The notes under the pieces were generated by a model. It searched no databases. It was given only the letters and a program-made list of their open reading frames with translations, and had not been told where the DNA came from. 64,000 nt of DNA from SABI01 sp028532915 (GTDB taxonomy: Bacteria; Spirochaetota; Spirochaetia; Sphaerochaetales; Sphaerochaetaceae): assembly GCA_963677225.1 (NCBI GenBank), contig OY781923.1, forward strand, positions 1,364,001 through 1,428,000, written 5' to 3'. The position numbers and the translations under genes are program-made. Positions 1-8,761 of the stretch are shown here, piece after piece. Numbering within the stretch: position 1 is the first letter of the stretch; the number at the start of each line of letters is the position of its first letter.

Positions 1-741
1 CCATCATTTCCCTGGCCTGTGATGATCGTAAGCAGGCTTCCTCAGCTGCAGGGGATTTTCACAGACGGCAATGAGATCGTCATCCGCTCGCTCGTAACGT
101 GCAGTGAGATCGAGAAGAACGATGATGTCCCATACCAGGTCCGAAAGGCCGCGAGTCTCATGGGAGCCCACTCTCTGAGGAACCTTGCAACCATCGGGGG
201 AAACATCTGCAACGCATCACCGAAAGGGGATCTTCCCGTTCCCCTGATCATGATGGATGCTAAGGTGGTTCTTCTGAGTGCTACCGGTAAAAGAATCCTT
301 CCCCTCGATGAGTTCATCACCGGACCTAAGAAAACAGCGTTGCACAGCGATGAAATATTGACCGAGATCAGAATCCCCGTGCCGACTGTTCCCTATTCGC
401 ATATCTGGTACAGGAAGATAGGAACGAGGAAAGCAAACGCGATAAGCAAGCTGAGCATGAGTGCCGCTATTACCTTCTCCCAAGAGCGGATCGTGACCGA
501 TTTTCGCAGTGCTAACGGAGCGAGCGGCCCGAAAGTCGCACGTTCCAGGGAGGTGGAACAGATTCTTATCGGTACCCATGCCCGTGAGATTGCGAACAAG
601 ATTCCCGAGATTCTCAGTGCATATGATGCGATATTGTCGCCTCATGCGATGCCTGAATACCGCAGATCCTCAACCCGCCGGATGCTGCACTATTTCCTCA
701 CAAAGGCGGCATCAGGGGACTGTGAACGTATCATAATATGA
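1..741 (+). CDS. Xanthine dehydrogenase family FAD-binding subunit (5'-truncated by window)
   Basis: The frame is open from base 1, so the gene begins outside the window; codons at 19 (GTG) and 22 (ATG) are internal. The protein shows the FAD-binding signature of the medium subunit of molybdenum hydroxylases (HSLRNLATIGGNICNASPKG, encoded near 165-225), followed by the CO-dehydrogenase-flavoprotein-like C-terminal domain. This subunit holds FAD and passes electrons from the Mo centre to the acceptor. It overlaps the next ORF's upstream ATG (ATGA at 738-741), so it belongs to the same operon as the deaminase, the second FAD subunit and the Mo subunit downstream. It resembles E. coli XdhB (YgeT). 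The family is clear; the exact orthologue is not. Confidence 0.88.
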   Translation, partial: PSFPWPVMIVSRLPQLQGIFTDGNEIVIRSLVTCSEIEKNDDVPYQVRKAASLMGAHSLRNLATIGGNICNASPKGDLPVPLIMMDAKVVLLSATGKRILPLDEFITGPKKTALHSDEILTEIRIPVPTVPYSHIWYRKIGTRKANAISKLSMSAAITFSQERIVTDFRSANGASGPKVARSREVEQILIGTHAREIANKIPEILSAYDAILSPHAMPEYRRSSTRRMLHYFLTKAASGDCERIII

Positions 742-758
742 TAAAGGATTTGAAGTGT

Positions 759-2138
759 ATGAATGATCGAATTATTGTCTTGAAGAACATAATGAGTCTG
801 GTAACCGACACGACTAAAGACGCTGTGGGCTCAAAGGATCTTTTCATTACCGGTAACCGTATCGGTAAGATCGTTGAAACGGGAACTGTTCCTTATCCTC
901 AAGACGCTTCAGTCATCGACTGTTCCCACCATGTAGTCCTTCCCGGCCTTGTCAATACACATCATCATTTCTATCAGACTCTGACGAGAAATCATCCGAG
1001 AGTACAGAATGTAGAACTGTTTGATTGGCTCACTTTTCTCTACAACGTATGGAAGCATATCGACGAAGAGGCGGTCTACTACTCGACTCTTCTGGCGGTC
1101 AGCGAACTGGCGAGAACCGGATGTACTCTTACCACCGATCATCACTATCTGTATCTCGAAGAATTCACCGGAGATATCATGGCGATACAGTTCGAGGCCG
1201 CGGCTAAACTCGGAATGCGTTTCAGCCCGACACGCGGATCGATGTCCCTGAGCCGAAAGGATGGAGGCCTGCCGCCCGACAGTGTCGTTCAGACCGAAGA
1301 TGAGATTCTGGCAGACAGCGAAAGGGTCATCAATGCCTTTCACGATCCTTCAGTCGGATCGATGAGGAAGATCGTGCTCGCTCCATGCAGTCCGTTCTCC
1401 GTGACGAAAGAACTGATGAAAGAAAGTGTCTCTCTGGCCAGATCTCACAATGTACAGATTCATACACATCTTGCCGAAACGAGAGATGAGAATGATTTCT
1501 GCATTCAAATGTATCATAAACGCCCTCTTGAACTGATGGAGGAGTGCGATATGCTCGGCGACGACGTGTTTTTCGCTCACGGGATCCATTTCAATGACGA
1601 TGAACTCGATCTGCTTGCATCCACAAAGACCCACATCGCCCATTGTCCATCATCCAATATGAGACTGGGTTCCGGAATATGTCGGGTGAAAGAGATGCTT
1701 CAGAGAAACATCAATGTGGGAATCGCCGTTGACGGTTCCGCATCCAATGACAGTTCCGACATGCTCGGCGAAGTAAGAAATGCCCTGATGCTTCAGAGAG
1801 TAGAGAAGGGCGCTGATGCACTGACAGTGAAACAGGCTTTTACCATGGCCACAGCAGGCGGTGCAGAACTGCTCAATTTCGAGAAGATCGGAAAACTTGA
1901 AGAAAACTGGATTGCCGATATCGCAATTTACGATGTTCACACCCTCGGCTATGCGGGTTCACTGAGTGATCCTGTCGCGGCTCTTCTTTTCTGCGGATTC
2001 AACCATGAGACTGCATATACGATCATCAACGGAAAAGTCGTAGTCGATAACAGAAGCCTCGTCGGTGTAGACGAAATGGGGCTCATTGAGAAGATCAATG
2101 AGATAAGTGAACGATTATTACACAAATCTACAATGTAA
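759..2138 (+). CDS. ssnA: SsnA / 8-oxoguanine deaminase-like amidohydrolase
   Basis: A 459-residue member of the ATZ/TRZ branch of metal-dependent amidohydrolases. Visible metal and catalytic motifs are NTHHHF (about residues 66-71), HTHLAET (235-241), HGIHF (274-278) and DGSASND (325-331), all expected for a mononuclear purine deaminase. The region around LFDWLTFLYNVW resembles 8-oxoguanine deaminases, so conversion of an oxopurine with release of ammonia is likely. An upstream in-frame ATG at 738 overlaps the previous stop but has no ribosome-binding site. The ATG at 759 has AAAGGA at 743-748 and is preferred. It sits between two hydroxylase FAD subunits and directly before ygfM-xdhD, the same order as E. 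coli ssnA-ygfM-xdhD, which points to purine catabolism. Confidence 0.87.
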   Translation: MNDRIIVLKNIMSLVTDTTKDAVGSKDLFITGNRIGKIVETGTVPYPQDASVIDCSHHVVLPGLVNTHHHFYQTLTRNHPRVQNVELFDWLTFLYNVWKHIDEEAVYYSTLLAVSELARTGCTLTTDHHYLYLEEFTGDIMAIQFEAAAKLGMRFSPTRGSMSLSRKDGGLPPDSVVQTEDEILADSERVINAFHDPSVGSMRKIVLAPCSPFSVTKELMKESVSLARSHNVQIHTHLAETRDENDFCIQMYHKRPLELMEECDMLGDDVFFAHGIHFNDDELDLLASTKTHIAHCPSSNMRLGSGICRVKEMLQRNINVGIAVDGSASNDSSDMLGEVRNALMLQRVEKGADALTVKQAFTMATAGGAELLNFEKIGKLEENWIADIAIYDVHTLGYAGSLSDPVAALLFCGFNHETAYTIINGKVVVDNRSLVGVDEMGLIEKINEISERLLHKSTM

Positions 2139-2147
2139 GGAGCCGGT

Positions 2148-2993
2148 ATGATAGGAAAATTTACAAAAGGCGAATCTCCAAAGCAGATACTGCAGGAGGT
2201 ACAGAAAGGAAAAGGTCTCACCCGCCTGATTGCAGGGGGCACAGAGATCAACAGGTTGGGTTCTTCCGTTGCCGCCGATCATCTGATTTCTCTTCAGAAC
2301 CTGTCGCTCAACGAAATACGCAAAGAAGGATCTCTGATTTCCATAGGAGCAATGGTGACATTTACCGAGATGCTCGAATCCGATACCATTCCTGCCTATC
2401 TGAAGGAGGCCGTCCGGTTCTGCGGATCGTTCACCCGCAGGAATATGGCTACCATCGGCGGGAATATCGCCGCTGACAGAGATGATTCATATCTGATGCC
2501 GACGCTCCTGTCTGCAAAGGCCAGAGTTCTTCTTGGTGATATTTCCATAGATGGAAAATATAACGAGGAAGATATCCCACTGCGTGAATATCTTGAATTC
2601 AGAGATCATTTCAATGATTCGCTGATACTTGCGGTGATTCTTAACAGACCTCAGAGGGTCGTCCTTTCTAAGAGATTCGCCCGTTCGGTCCAGTCGAATG
2701 CCGCAGTCACAGTTTCCTTCGGTGCCAGTGTCGAGGACGGAACACTGTCCGATTTCAGAATCTTCGCAGCCGTGAAGGGAACAGGTATCGTGAGATTGTC
2801 CCACATCGAAGAAGGGATAGCAAACAGACAGTTCGTCGAACCCGAGGATGTTGCTCCCAGTGCGACCCAGAATATTGCATTCGTCGATGATATCACCGGA
2901 AGTTCATCCTACAAACGGTATATTCTCGGTTCGAGTGTAGCCGATCTTTACAAACAATCCCTTTCGATCGTCGAGAATGGAGGTGACTTATGA
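2148..2993 (+). CDS. ygfM: Molybdenum hydroxylase FAD-binding subunit, YgfM-like
   Basis: A 281-residue FAD-binding protein of the xanthine dehydrogenase medium-subunit family. IAGGTEINRLGS (about 28-39) and ATIGGNIAADRDDS (101-114) are the two FAD pyrophosphate-binding loops. TAAGGAG at 2136-2142 combines the stop codon of the previous gene with this gene's ribosome-binding site. The gene ends in an ATGA overlap with the Mo subunit, so the two are translationally coupled and probably form one enzyme. It is the second FAD subunit in the operon. Position and size match E. coli YgfM. Confidence 0.88.
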   Translation: MIGKFTKGESPKQILQEVQKGKGLTRLIAGGTEINRLGSSVAADHLISLQNLSLNEIRKEGSLISIGAMVTFTEMLESDTIPAYLKEAVRFCGSFTRRNMATIGGNIAADRDDSYLMPTLLSAKARVLLGDISIDGKYNEEDIPLREYLEFRDHFNDSLILAVILNRPQRVVLSKRFARSVQSNAAVTVSFGASVEDGTLSDFRIFAAVKGTGIVRLSHIEEGIANRQFVEPEDVAPSATQNIAFVDDITGSSSYKRYILGSSVADLYKQSLSIVENGGDL

Positions 2994-5869
2994 TCATTCA
3001 TCTGACAGTTGACAATAAAGAACTTCAGGCTGATATCCTTAGCGGTGAAACCCTTCGGGACCTGCTGGTGTCTCACGGGTATATAAGTGTCCGTGACAGT
3101 GATGACAAAGAAGGATTCGCAGGAAGTGATACGGTTATACTCAATGACAGACCGGTGTATGCGAACCTCATGCTTGCTGCCATGGCCGACAATGCAGTTG
3201 TGAGAACTCCGCACTCTCTCAGCGATAAAGGCTCATTGAGCATCATGCAGCAGGCCATGATTGACAGCGGTGTGGTCCAGTCCGCCTATAATGCTCCGGC
3301 TGCGGCCTTGCTCCTTACATGGCTGCTTGAGCACAACAGCGACCCGACACGTGAAAATATCAAAGAGGTCCTGTCGGGAATCTTTATTCGTGATACCGGA
3401 TATGAGCACTATTTTCTTGCCGTGAAACTTGCACAGGAGAAAATGGAAACAGGACACTATATCACTCCGATCGCCCCCGAATTCAGAGAACATCTCGATT
3501 ATATCGGGAAGGTGAAACCGAAAGTTGACGGCAGACAGCTCGTGGCAGGATGGAAATCGTTCGTGGAAGACAGGGTCGAGCCCGGTGCTTCAACCCTCAT
3601 CCTTCTTCGTTCACCGCATGCTCATGCCTATATAAACAGTATCGATATCGAGCAAGCTATGAAAGTTCCGGGAGTCATCACGATCATTACGGCCTTCAAC
3701 TGTCCCGACGTCTATTATATGTCGGCCGGACAGGGGAATCCCGAACCTTCTCCATACGACCGCCGGCTGTTCAACAGAAAAGTAAGACACGTTGGAGACC
3801 GCGTCGCGGCAATCGTCGCAAAAACCGAAGAGCAGGCTCTGAAGGCAAAGGAGCTGATCACTGTAGATTATGAAATACTTCCCGCGATCTTCACAGTAGA
3901 GGAGGCTATGGCCGAGGATGCTCCCATTGTCCAAAACGGTAAGGTAGAGTTTCTCAGCGGTGCTCCCGATGATCTGGAAAGCTATAACAGGGATATCGAT
4001 GAAAGAGAGGGGAAGGTGATCTATCCGTTCCCTCTGCATGCCGATATCCGTCACAATGTGGCTGCGGCAGCCCATGGGGCTATCGGAGATGTGGAAAAAG
4101 GCTTCGAACAGGCTGATGTATTAATTGAACGGACCTACCAGAGTTCCCAAATCCAGTGTACTCCGCTGGAACCGCATCTTGTTTTCACGAAGATGGATAA
4201 CGACAGACTGGTCGTTCACGCATCGACTCAGGTGCCGTTTCATCTGAGACGGATCGTTGCCAAAGTGTGTCAGATACCCGAGAACAAGGTGCACATCATC
4301 AAAGAGAAGGTGGGAGGAGGATACGGTTCCAAGCAGGATATCCTCGTCGAGGACGTCGTCGCATATGCTACGTATATCACCCGTGAACCGATCTATTACA
4401 GAAACACGAGAGAAGAGGAATTTATCGCCAACAGTACCCGTCATCCCATGAGAGTCACAGTCAAAATGGGGGCGAAGAAAGATGGAACGATCACAGGGGT
4501 TTACATGGATGTGAGGGCGAATACGGGACCTTATGGAAACCACTGTCTCACAGTCCCGATGAATGCCTGTTCCAAGACTCTTCCGCTGCTTACCTGTCCG
4601 AATATGAAATTCGATGTGACTACATATTATACCAACATTCCGCCGACCGGTGCCTATCAGGGATACGGGGCTCCGAAGGGATCTTATGCTCTGATGACGG
4701 CTCTGAACGAGCTGGCTGACCAGCTGTGTATCGACCCGCTGGAGATGGCGATGAAGAACAAAGTCGATCGGGGCTTCATGCTCGAGATTCTCAAGAGCCT
4801 CGGAGAAGGAAGAGAAGGGACCGTTGTCCCTGTCGGATCGTGCGGTCTGGACAAAGCTCTCAAAGAAGGGGCCAAGATGATCAACTGGGGTGTCAAAGAA
4901 CGGATGGATGATCCTGAATGGCATGTCGGAAAAGGATTTGCCATGATCCAGCAGGGATCGGGACTTCCCGGACTCGATCACTCCACATGTGATGTCGTTC
5001 TCAATACGGACGGAACGATCATGATCCACAGCGGAGGAAGTGATCTGGGGACCGGACTCGATACCATCAGTGTCAAATGTGTCAGTGAAGTCCTGAAGAT
5101 TCCCATGGACAAGGTTGCCATTATTTCCGGCGATACCGACACGACGCTGTTCGACACCGGAGCCTATGCCTCGAGCGGAACCTATTTCAGTGCAAACGCA
5201 TCACTGAAGGCTGCGAACGATCTCAAAGAGAAGATTCTCAACGAGGCCTCACTACAGATGGAAGAGCCAAAAGAAGATCTCTCCATCGAAGCACCCGGTG
5301 TTGTGGTGAGCGTAAAAACAGGAAAAGAACTGACGTTTGCAACTTTGTCGCATGACGCGCTGACGGGAGTCGGCAGGGGACAGCTCGTCGGATACGGGTC
5401 TTTTGTGACCAACGATGCGGCAATCCCGTACGGAGCACACTTCGCCCAGGTCGCCGTGAATATCAGGACCGGAGAGATAAAAGTTCAGAAATATTACGGG
5501 CTTCAGGATGCCGGTACTCCGATCAATCCCGAACTGGCACTATGCCAGATGTACGGCGCATCTCTCAAATCCATCGGTCATTCACTTTACGAGGATATGA
5601 TCCTTGATGAGAACGGGGTATGTCTGACTCCCGATTTTACCACCTACGGTGTTCCCATGACCAGTGAACTGCCTGATGATTTCAAGATGGTGTTGATCGA
5701 CGAGGATGACGAATTCGGTCCCTACGGGGCTAAATCTATCAGCGAGATAGCGACTAACGGAGCCGCTCCGGCGATCGCCAACGCGATTCACGATGCTGTA
5801 GGAGTATGGATGCGGTCATGGCCGTTTACCCCCGAAAAGATTCTCAAAGAATTGGGCAAAATTTCATAA
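2990..5869 (+). CDS. xdhD: XdhD-like molybdopterin-binding hydroxylase subunit
   Basis: A 959-residue protein with a ferredoxin-like N-terminus (about 1-165) fused to the aldehyde oxidase/xanthine dehydrogenase Mo-binding domains. Mo-pterin motifs are VGGGYGSK (441-448) and GAYQGYGAPKG. The likely catalytic Glu is E919 in GAKSISE. Length and many segments agree with E. coli XdhD, a probable purine hydroxylase. The N-terminal domain contains no cysteine: the first Cys of the protein is near residue 240, and segments that normally read CGxC and RCTGY read SAYN and RDTGY. It therefore cannot hold the usual two 2Fe-2S clusters. The start has GGAGG at 2979-2983 and an ATGA overlap with ygfM. E. 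coli XdhD is discussed as a selenium-dependent Mo hydroxylase; whether this one needs selenium cannot be read from the sequence. Confidence 0.92.
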   Translation: MIIHLTVDNKELQADILSGETLRDLLVSHGYISVRDSDDKEGFAGSDTVILNDRPVYANLMLAAMADNAVVRTPHSLSDKGSLSIMQQAMIDSGVVQSAYNAPAAALLLTWLLEHNSDPTRENIKEVLSGIFIRDTGYEHYFLAVKLAQEKMETGHYITPIAPEFREHLDYIGKVKPKVDGRQLVAGWKSFVEDRVEPGASTLILLRSPHAHAYINSIDIEQAMKVPGVITIITAFNCPDVYYMSAGQGNPEPSPYDRRLFNRKVRHVGDRVAAIVAKTEEQALKAKELITVDYEILPAIFTVEEAMAEDAPIVQNGKVEFLSGAPDDLESYNRDIDEREGKVIYPFPLHADIRHNVAAAAHGAIGDVEKGFEQADVLIERTYQSSQIQCTPLEPHLVFTKMDNDRLVVHASTQVPFHLRRIVAKVCQIPENKVHIIKEKVGGGYGSKQDILVEDVVAYATYITREPIYYRNTREEEFIANSTRHPMRVTVKMGAKKDGTITGVYMDVRANTGPYGNHCLTVPMNACSKTLPLLTCPNMKFDVTTYYTNIPPTGAYQGYGAPKGSYALMTALNELADQLCIDPLEMAMKNKVDRGFMLEILKSLGEGREGTVVPVGSCGLDKALKEGAKMINWGVKERMDDPEWHVGKGFAMIQQGSGLPGLDHSTCDVVLNTDGTIMIHSGGSDLGTGLDTISVKCVSEVLKIPMDKVAIISGDTDTTLFDTGAYASSGTYFSANASLKAANDLKEKILNEASLQMEEPKEDLSIEAPGVVVSVKTGKELTFATLSHDALTGVGRGQLVGYGSFVTNDAAIPYGAHFAQVAVNIRTGEIKVQKYYGLQDAGTPINPELALCQMYGASLKSIGHSLYEDMILDENGVCLTPDFTTYGVPMTSELPDDFKMVLIDEDDEFGPYGAKSISEIATNGAAPAIANAIHDAVGVWMRSWPFTPEKILKELGKIS

Positions 5870-5876
5870 GATTAAC

Positions 5877-5905
5877 GAAGGAGGAGAGCTTTCTCCTCCT
5901 TCTTC
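5877..5905 (+). terminator. Rho-independent terminator after xdhD
   Basis: A perfect 11-bp stem, GAAGGAGGAGA (5877-5887) and TCTCCTCCTTC (5892-5902), with loop GCTT. It starts 8 bases after the xdhD stop. The following T tract is short (TTCC), so termination may be incomplete. It separates the hydroxylase operon from ygeW. Confidence 0.75.
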
Positions 5906-5934
5906 CTAACTGCAACAAAACGCAACAAAATATA

Positions 5935-5964
5935 TAGACATCTCTGCGTTCCCCGTGATATACT
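5935..5964 (+). promoter_or_regulatory. Sigma70-type promoter for ygeW
   Basis: TAGACA (5935-5940) and TATACT (5959-5964) are separated by 18 bp, each one base from consensus. The predicted start lies about 35 bases before the ygeW ribosome-binding site. Confidence 0.65.
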
Positions 5965-6004
5965 CACATTAATCTCAATTATAGACCAATACACTGGAGG
6001 AGCT

Positions 6005-7204
6005 ATGAAGGACACTAACGCAATCAGAAAGATGATTGATGAATTGAAAGAGCTTAAGACCGAAAACATGTATCTCAATGATTTTTTCCACACATGGAAA
6101 GAAAGTGATGACGAGATCGCTGCAACCTTTGCTGTGGCTGAGATCTTACGTTCTATGCGTGAAAACAATATATCAAGCAAAGTTTTCGACAGCGGCCTGG
6201 GTATCTCGATCTTCAGAGACAACTCCACGAGGACCCGTTTCAGTTTTGCCAGTGCCTGTAACCTTCTAGGTCTTGAGGTCCAGGACCTCGATGAGAAGAC
6301 CAGCCAGATCGCTCACGGTGAGACTGTGAGAGAGACTGCCAACATGGTGTCATTCATGGCTGATGTCATCGGGATCAGAGACGACATGTACATCGGAAAA
6401 GGTCATACCTATATGAAAGAGGTTGCCGAAGCTGTACAGGAAGGATTCGAAGACGGAGTTCTGGAACAGCGTCCGACGCTCGTGAACCTTCAGTGTGATA
6501 TCGATCATCCGACCCAGTCCATGGCTGATATGCTTCATGTGATCAACGAATTCGGTTCGGTGGAGAATCTAAAAGGAAAGAAGATCGCCATGACATGGGC
6601 GTATTCACCATCCTACGGCAAACCGCTCAGCGTACCTCAGGGAATCATCGGTCTTTTCACCCGTTTCGGAATGGATGTGGTGTTGGCTCATCCCGAAGGA
6701 TACAATGTGATGAGTGAAGTCGAAGAGGTCGCAAAAGAGAATGCAAAAGCCTCAGGAGGTTCCTTCAAAAGAGTGAACAGCATGAGCGAGGCCTTCAAAG
6801 ATGCCGATATCGTCTATCCGAAGAGCTGGGCACCGTTTGCGGTAATGGAAGAGAGGACTCAGCTTGTAAGCGAAGGAAAATTTGATGAACTCAAAGAACT
6901 GGAACAGAGATGTCTCTTGAACAATGCGAACTTCAAGGACTGGGAATGTACAGAAGAGCTCATGAAGACGACAAAGGACGGAAAAGCTCTCTACATGCAC
7001 TGTCTTCCTGCGGATATCACGGGTGTGAGCTGTAAAGAAGGTGAAGTTGAAGCGAGCGTATTCGACCGCTACAGAGTCCCTCTTTACAAAGAAGCTTCCT
7101 ACAAACCCTACATTATCGCTGCCATGATCTTCCTTTCAAAGTTCAAAGATCCTTCGGCTAAACTTGCTGAACTGGTCGAACTTGCTGAAAAAAGAATCAA
7201 ATAA
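6005..7204 (+). CDS. ygeW: YgeW-type knotted transcarbamylase
   Basis: A 399-residue aspartate/ornithine carbamoyltransferase-fold protein that follows E. coli YgeW along most of its length as recalled. STRTR (74-78) is the carbamoyl-phosphate loop and HCLP (332-335) belongs to the second active-site loop. The long central segments DNSTRTRFS, MTWAYSPSYGKPLSVPQG and MHCLPADITGVSCKEGEV are characteristic of this subfamily rather than ArgF or PyrB. The true substrate of YgeW is unknown; a role in purine-ring or allantoin-type nitrogen breakdown has been proposed from gene context. GGAGGAG at 5996-6002 sets the start. It has its own promoter and terminator, so it is a monocistron beside the hydroxylase operon. 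Confidence 0.9.
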   Translation: MKDTNAIRKMIDELKELKTENMYLNDFFHTWKESDDEIAATFAVAEILRSMRENNISSKVFDSGLGISIFRDNSTRTRFSFASACNLLGLEVQDLDEKTSQIAHGETVRETANMVSFMADVIGIRDDMYIGKGHTYMKEVAEAVQEGFEDGVLEQRPTLVNLQCDIDHPTQSMADMLHVINEFGSVENLKGKKIAMTWAYSPSYGKPLSVPQGIIGLFTRFGMDVVLAHPEGYNVMSEVEEVAKENAKASGGSFKRVNSMSEAFKDADIVYPKSWAPFAVMEERTQLVSEGKFDELKELEQRCLLNNANFKDWECTEELMKTTKDGKALYMHCLPADITGVSCKEGEVEASVFDRYRVPLYKEASYKPYIIAAMIFLSKFKDPSAKLAELVELAEKRIK

Positions 7205-7247
7205 CATAAAAAGAGTCTTCAATATCCCCCCCAATAGAATAAATTAT

Positions 7248-7285
7248 GAGCTGCCTGAACTTCAAGGTTCGGCAGCTCGGCTTTT
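7248..7285 (+). terminator. Terminator after ygeW
   Basis: GAGCTGCC-T-GAAC (7248-7260) pairs with GTTCGGCAGCTC (7267-7278) with one bulged T and a 6-base loop, followed by GGCTTTT. It lies 44 bases after the ygeW stop. Confidence 0.78.
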
Positions 7286-7374
7286 ATCGGTATGATAGAT
7301 CTGAATCCACCAGGATGATTTGCGAAGAAGTCCGTACGATTTTTCATTTTATTTTCTGCTTGTGATAGTTGAGA

Positions 7375-7410
7375 TAAAAAAAAGCCCCCGCGACAAGATG
7401 CGGGGGCTTT
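7375..7410 (-). terminator. Terminator of the small membrane protein gene
   Basis: AAAGCCCCCGC (7381-7391) and GCGGGGGCTTT (7400-7410) form a perfect 11-bp stem. Read on the minus strand it is followed by a run of Ts (7375-7383), a textbook intrinsic terminator directly after the gene at 7426-7854. Confidence 0.92.
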
Positions 7411-7425
7411 ATCTGATCGTTTCAG

Positions 7426-7854
7426 TTACCAGACTCTGTGCATGTAAGTCATTCTCGGACCGAAATGATAGGTTCTGGTGATCGATCCGAAATCTGCTAT
7501 GTGCCATGCGAAGGATGTCATGGCTACAATGGCAAATCCGATTGCGACCACAGAAACAACAAGACCGATGACTGCAAGAATCTTCGCCACATGGTTCATA
7601 TCGTTATCGAACTGCTTTCTCGATTGACGGACCTGATACAACGAGATCACGCCGAGAATCAATCCAAGAATTCCACCGAGTCCGAACACCATGAAGGGTG
7701 AGAGCAGGGCGAGAATTCCCAGGACCAACGCAATAATAGAATGGATATCATAATAGGGGAGTGATCTTATTCCGCCCGTATCCTCTTTGACCTCTTCTAC
7801 TTCTACTGTCGTCGCATCAATATTCTTTTCAGTATCTTTTTTTTCTTCGCTCAT
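7426..7854 (-). CDS. Small DUF4190-like two-TM membrane protein
   Basis: A 142-residue protein with an acidic, Lys/Glu-rich cytoplasmic N-terminus and two hydrophobic segments: one around IIALVLGILALLSPFMVFGL continuing through a Gly-rich turn, and one around ILAVIGLVVSVVAIGFAIVA. The arrangement Y-IHSIIALVLGILAL resembles DUF4190 proteins of unknown function. The start is the ATG at 7852-7854, seven codons inside the longest frame, because GTAAGGAGG precedes it at ideal distance. It has its own promoter and a strong terminator, so it is a single-gene transcript. No function is assigned. Confidence 0.72.
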   Translation of the reverse strand: MSEEKKDTEKNIDATTVEVEEVKEDTGGIRSLPYYDIHSIIALVLGILALLSPFMVFGLGGILGLILGVISLYQVRQSRKQFDNDMNHVAKILAVIGLVVSVVAIGFAIVAMTSFAWHIADFGSITRTYHFGPRMTYMHRVW

Positions 7855-7895
7855 TATACGCCTCCTTACTGACATATTGGTTAGTATCTACATTC

Positions 7896-7924
7896 ATAAT
7901 AATCACGGCACGACCTATTGGCAA
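7896..7924 (-). promoter_or_regulatory. Sigma70-type promoter for the DUF4190-like gene
   Basis: On the minus strand TTGCCA (7924-7919) and TATTAT (7901-7896) are separated by exactly 17 bp; each differs from consensus at one base. It lies about 40 bases upstream of the start codon. Confidence 0.75.
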
Positions 7925-7987
7925 TAGGACAGTTAATCCCTATGTACAGAATGAATAAGATGAAGGTAAAGATTTGATGAAGATTGC

Positions 7988-8761
7988 TCAGCGGGTGATA
8001 ATGAGCTTTCCTTCGTGTTGTATTGTCTGCAAAGGAGTATCGTAAAGGGCAGTCAGTCGCTCATCGGTACATCCTTCTTTCACTGACCCGCTGTAAAGAA
8101 GGGATCCCTCCTTCAGCATGACCACCTCATCTCCGATGTCTGCAGCTATGGAAGGATCATGCGTCGTAATAAGAAGAGTAATTCCCCTTTCTTTGAGCGA
8201 AGACAAGATTTGAAGAACCCTCGCAGTGTTTCCCGGATCGAGAGAACTTGTGGGTTCGTCGAGAAGAATCACTTTCGGCTGCTGGGCGAGAACCCGTGCC
8301 AACAGCAGCAGCTGATGTTCACCACCGCTCAATGTTGTGGACGGACGGTGCGCAAGCTGAGCCATTCCGACACGTTCAAGAGAATCGTAGGCGATCTCGA
8401 TATCTTCTTTTCCCGGGTTTTTCATATATTCCACATAGGGACTTCTTCCGAACAGGACATATTCGATGGAGCTGAACGAGAATCGCGACCGTTCGTCCTG
8501 GGGAACCAGACCGACATTCTTTCCCAGTTCCTTTTTACTGAAATCGTTCAAAGGAGTACCGAAAAGAGTCACAGATCCCTGTGAAGGCTGTTTGTAGGCG
8601 AGAAGGATATCCATCAAAGTTGATTTTCCTGCTCCGTTAGGGCCGAGAAGAGCCGTAGTTCTTCCCTTTGTGATGCGGACACTCAGGTTATCGAGAGCCA
8701 GCAGCGCATTGGTGGGATACCTGAAGGATACATTATGAAGGGTGTAGGCGTCAGTGTTCAC
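7988..8761 (-). CDS. ABC transporter ATP-binding protein (FecE/BtuD family)
   Basis: A 257-residue ATPase that drives import by the adjacent FecCD-type permease. Walker A is GPNGAGKST (40-48), the signature is LSGGE (144-148), and Walker B with its catalytic Glu is VILLDEP (164-170); a TTHD switch-His motif follows. It starts with GTG at 8761, overlapping the permease stop as GTGA, so translation is coupled. The family imports iron-siderophores, haem, cobalamin and in some cases molybdate. The substrate is not readable from the ATPase. Confidence 0.92.
   Translation of the reverse strand: MNTDAYTLHNVSFRYPTNALLALDNLSVRITKGRTTALLGPNGAGKSTLMDILLAYKQPSQGSVTLFGTPLNDFSKKELGKNVGLVPQDERSRFSFSSIEYVLFGRSPYVEYMKNPGKEDIEIAYDSLERVGMAQLAHRPSTTLSGGEHQLLLLARVLAQQPKVILLDEPTSSLDPGNTARVLQILSSLKERGITLLITTHDPSIAADIGDEVVMLKEGSLLYSGSVKEGCTDERLTALYDTPLQTIQHEGKLIITR

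Noticed and set aside
4121..5029. 302-codon open frame on the minus strand opposite xdhD
   Set aside because: Contained in a strongly supported gene; His/Ser/Arg-rich translation typical of an antisense shadow.
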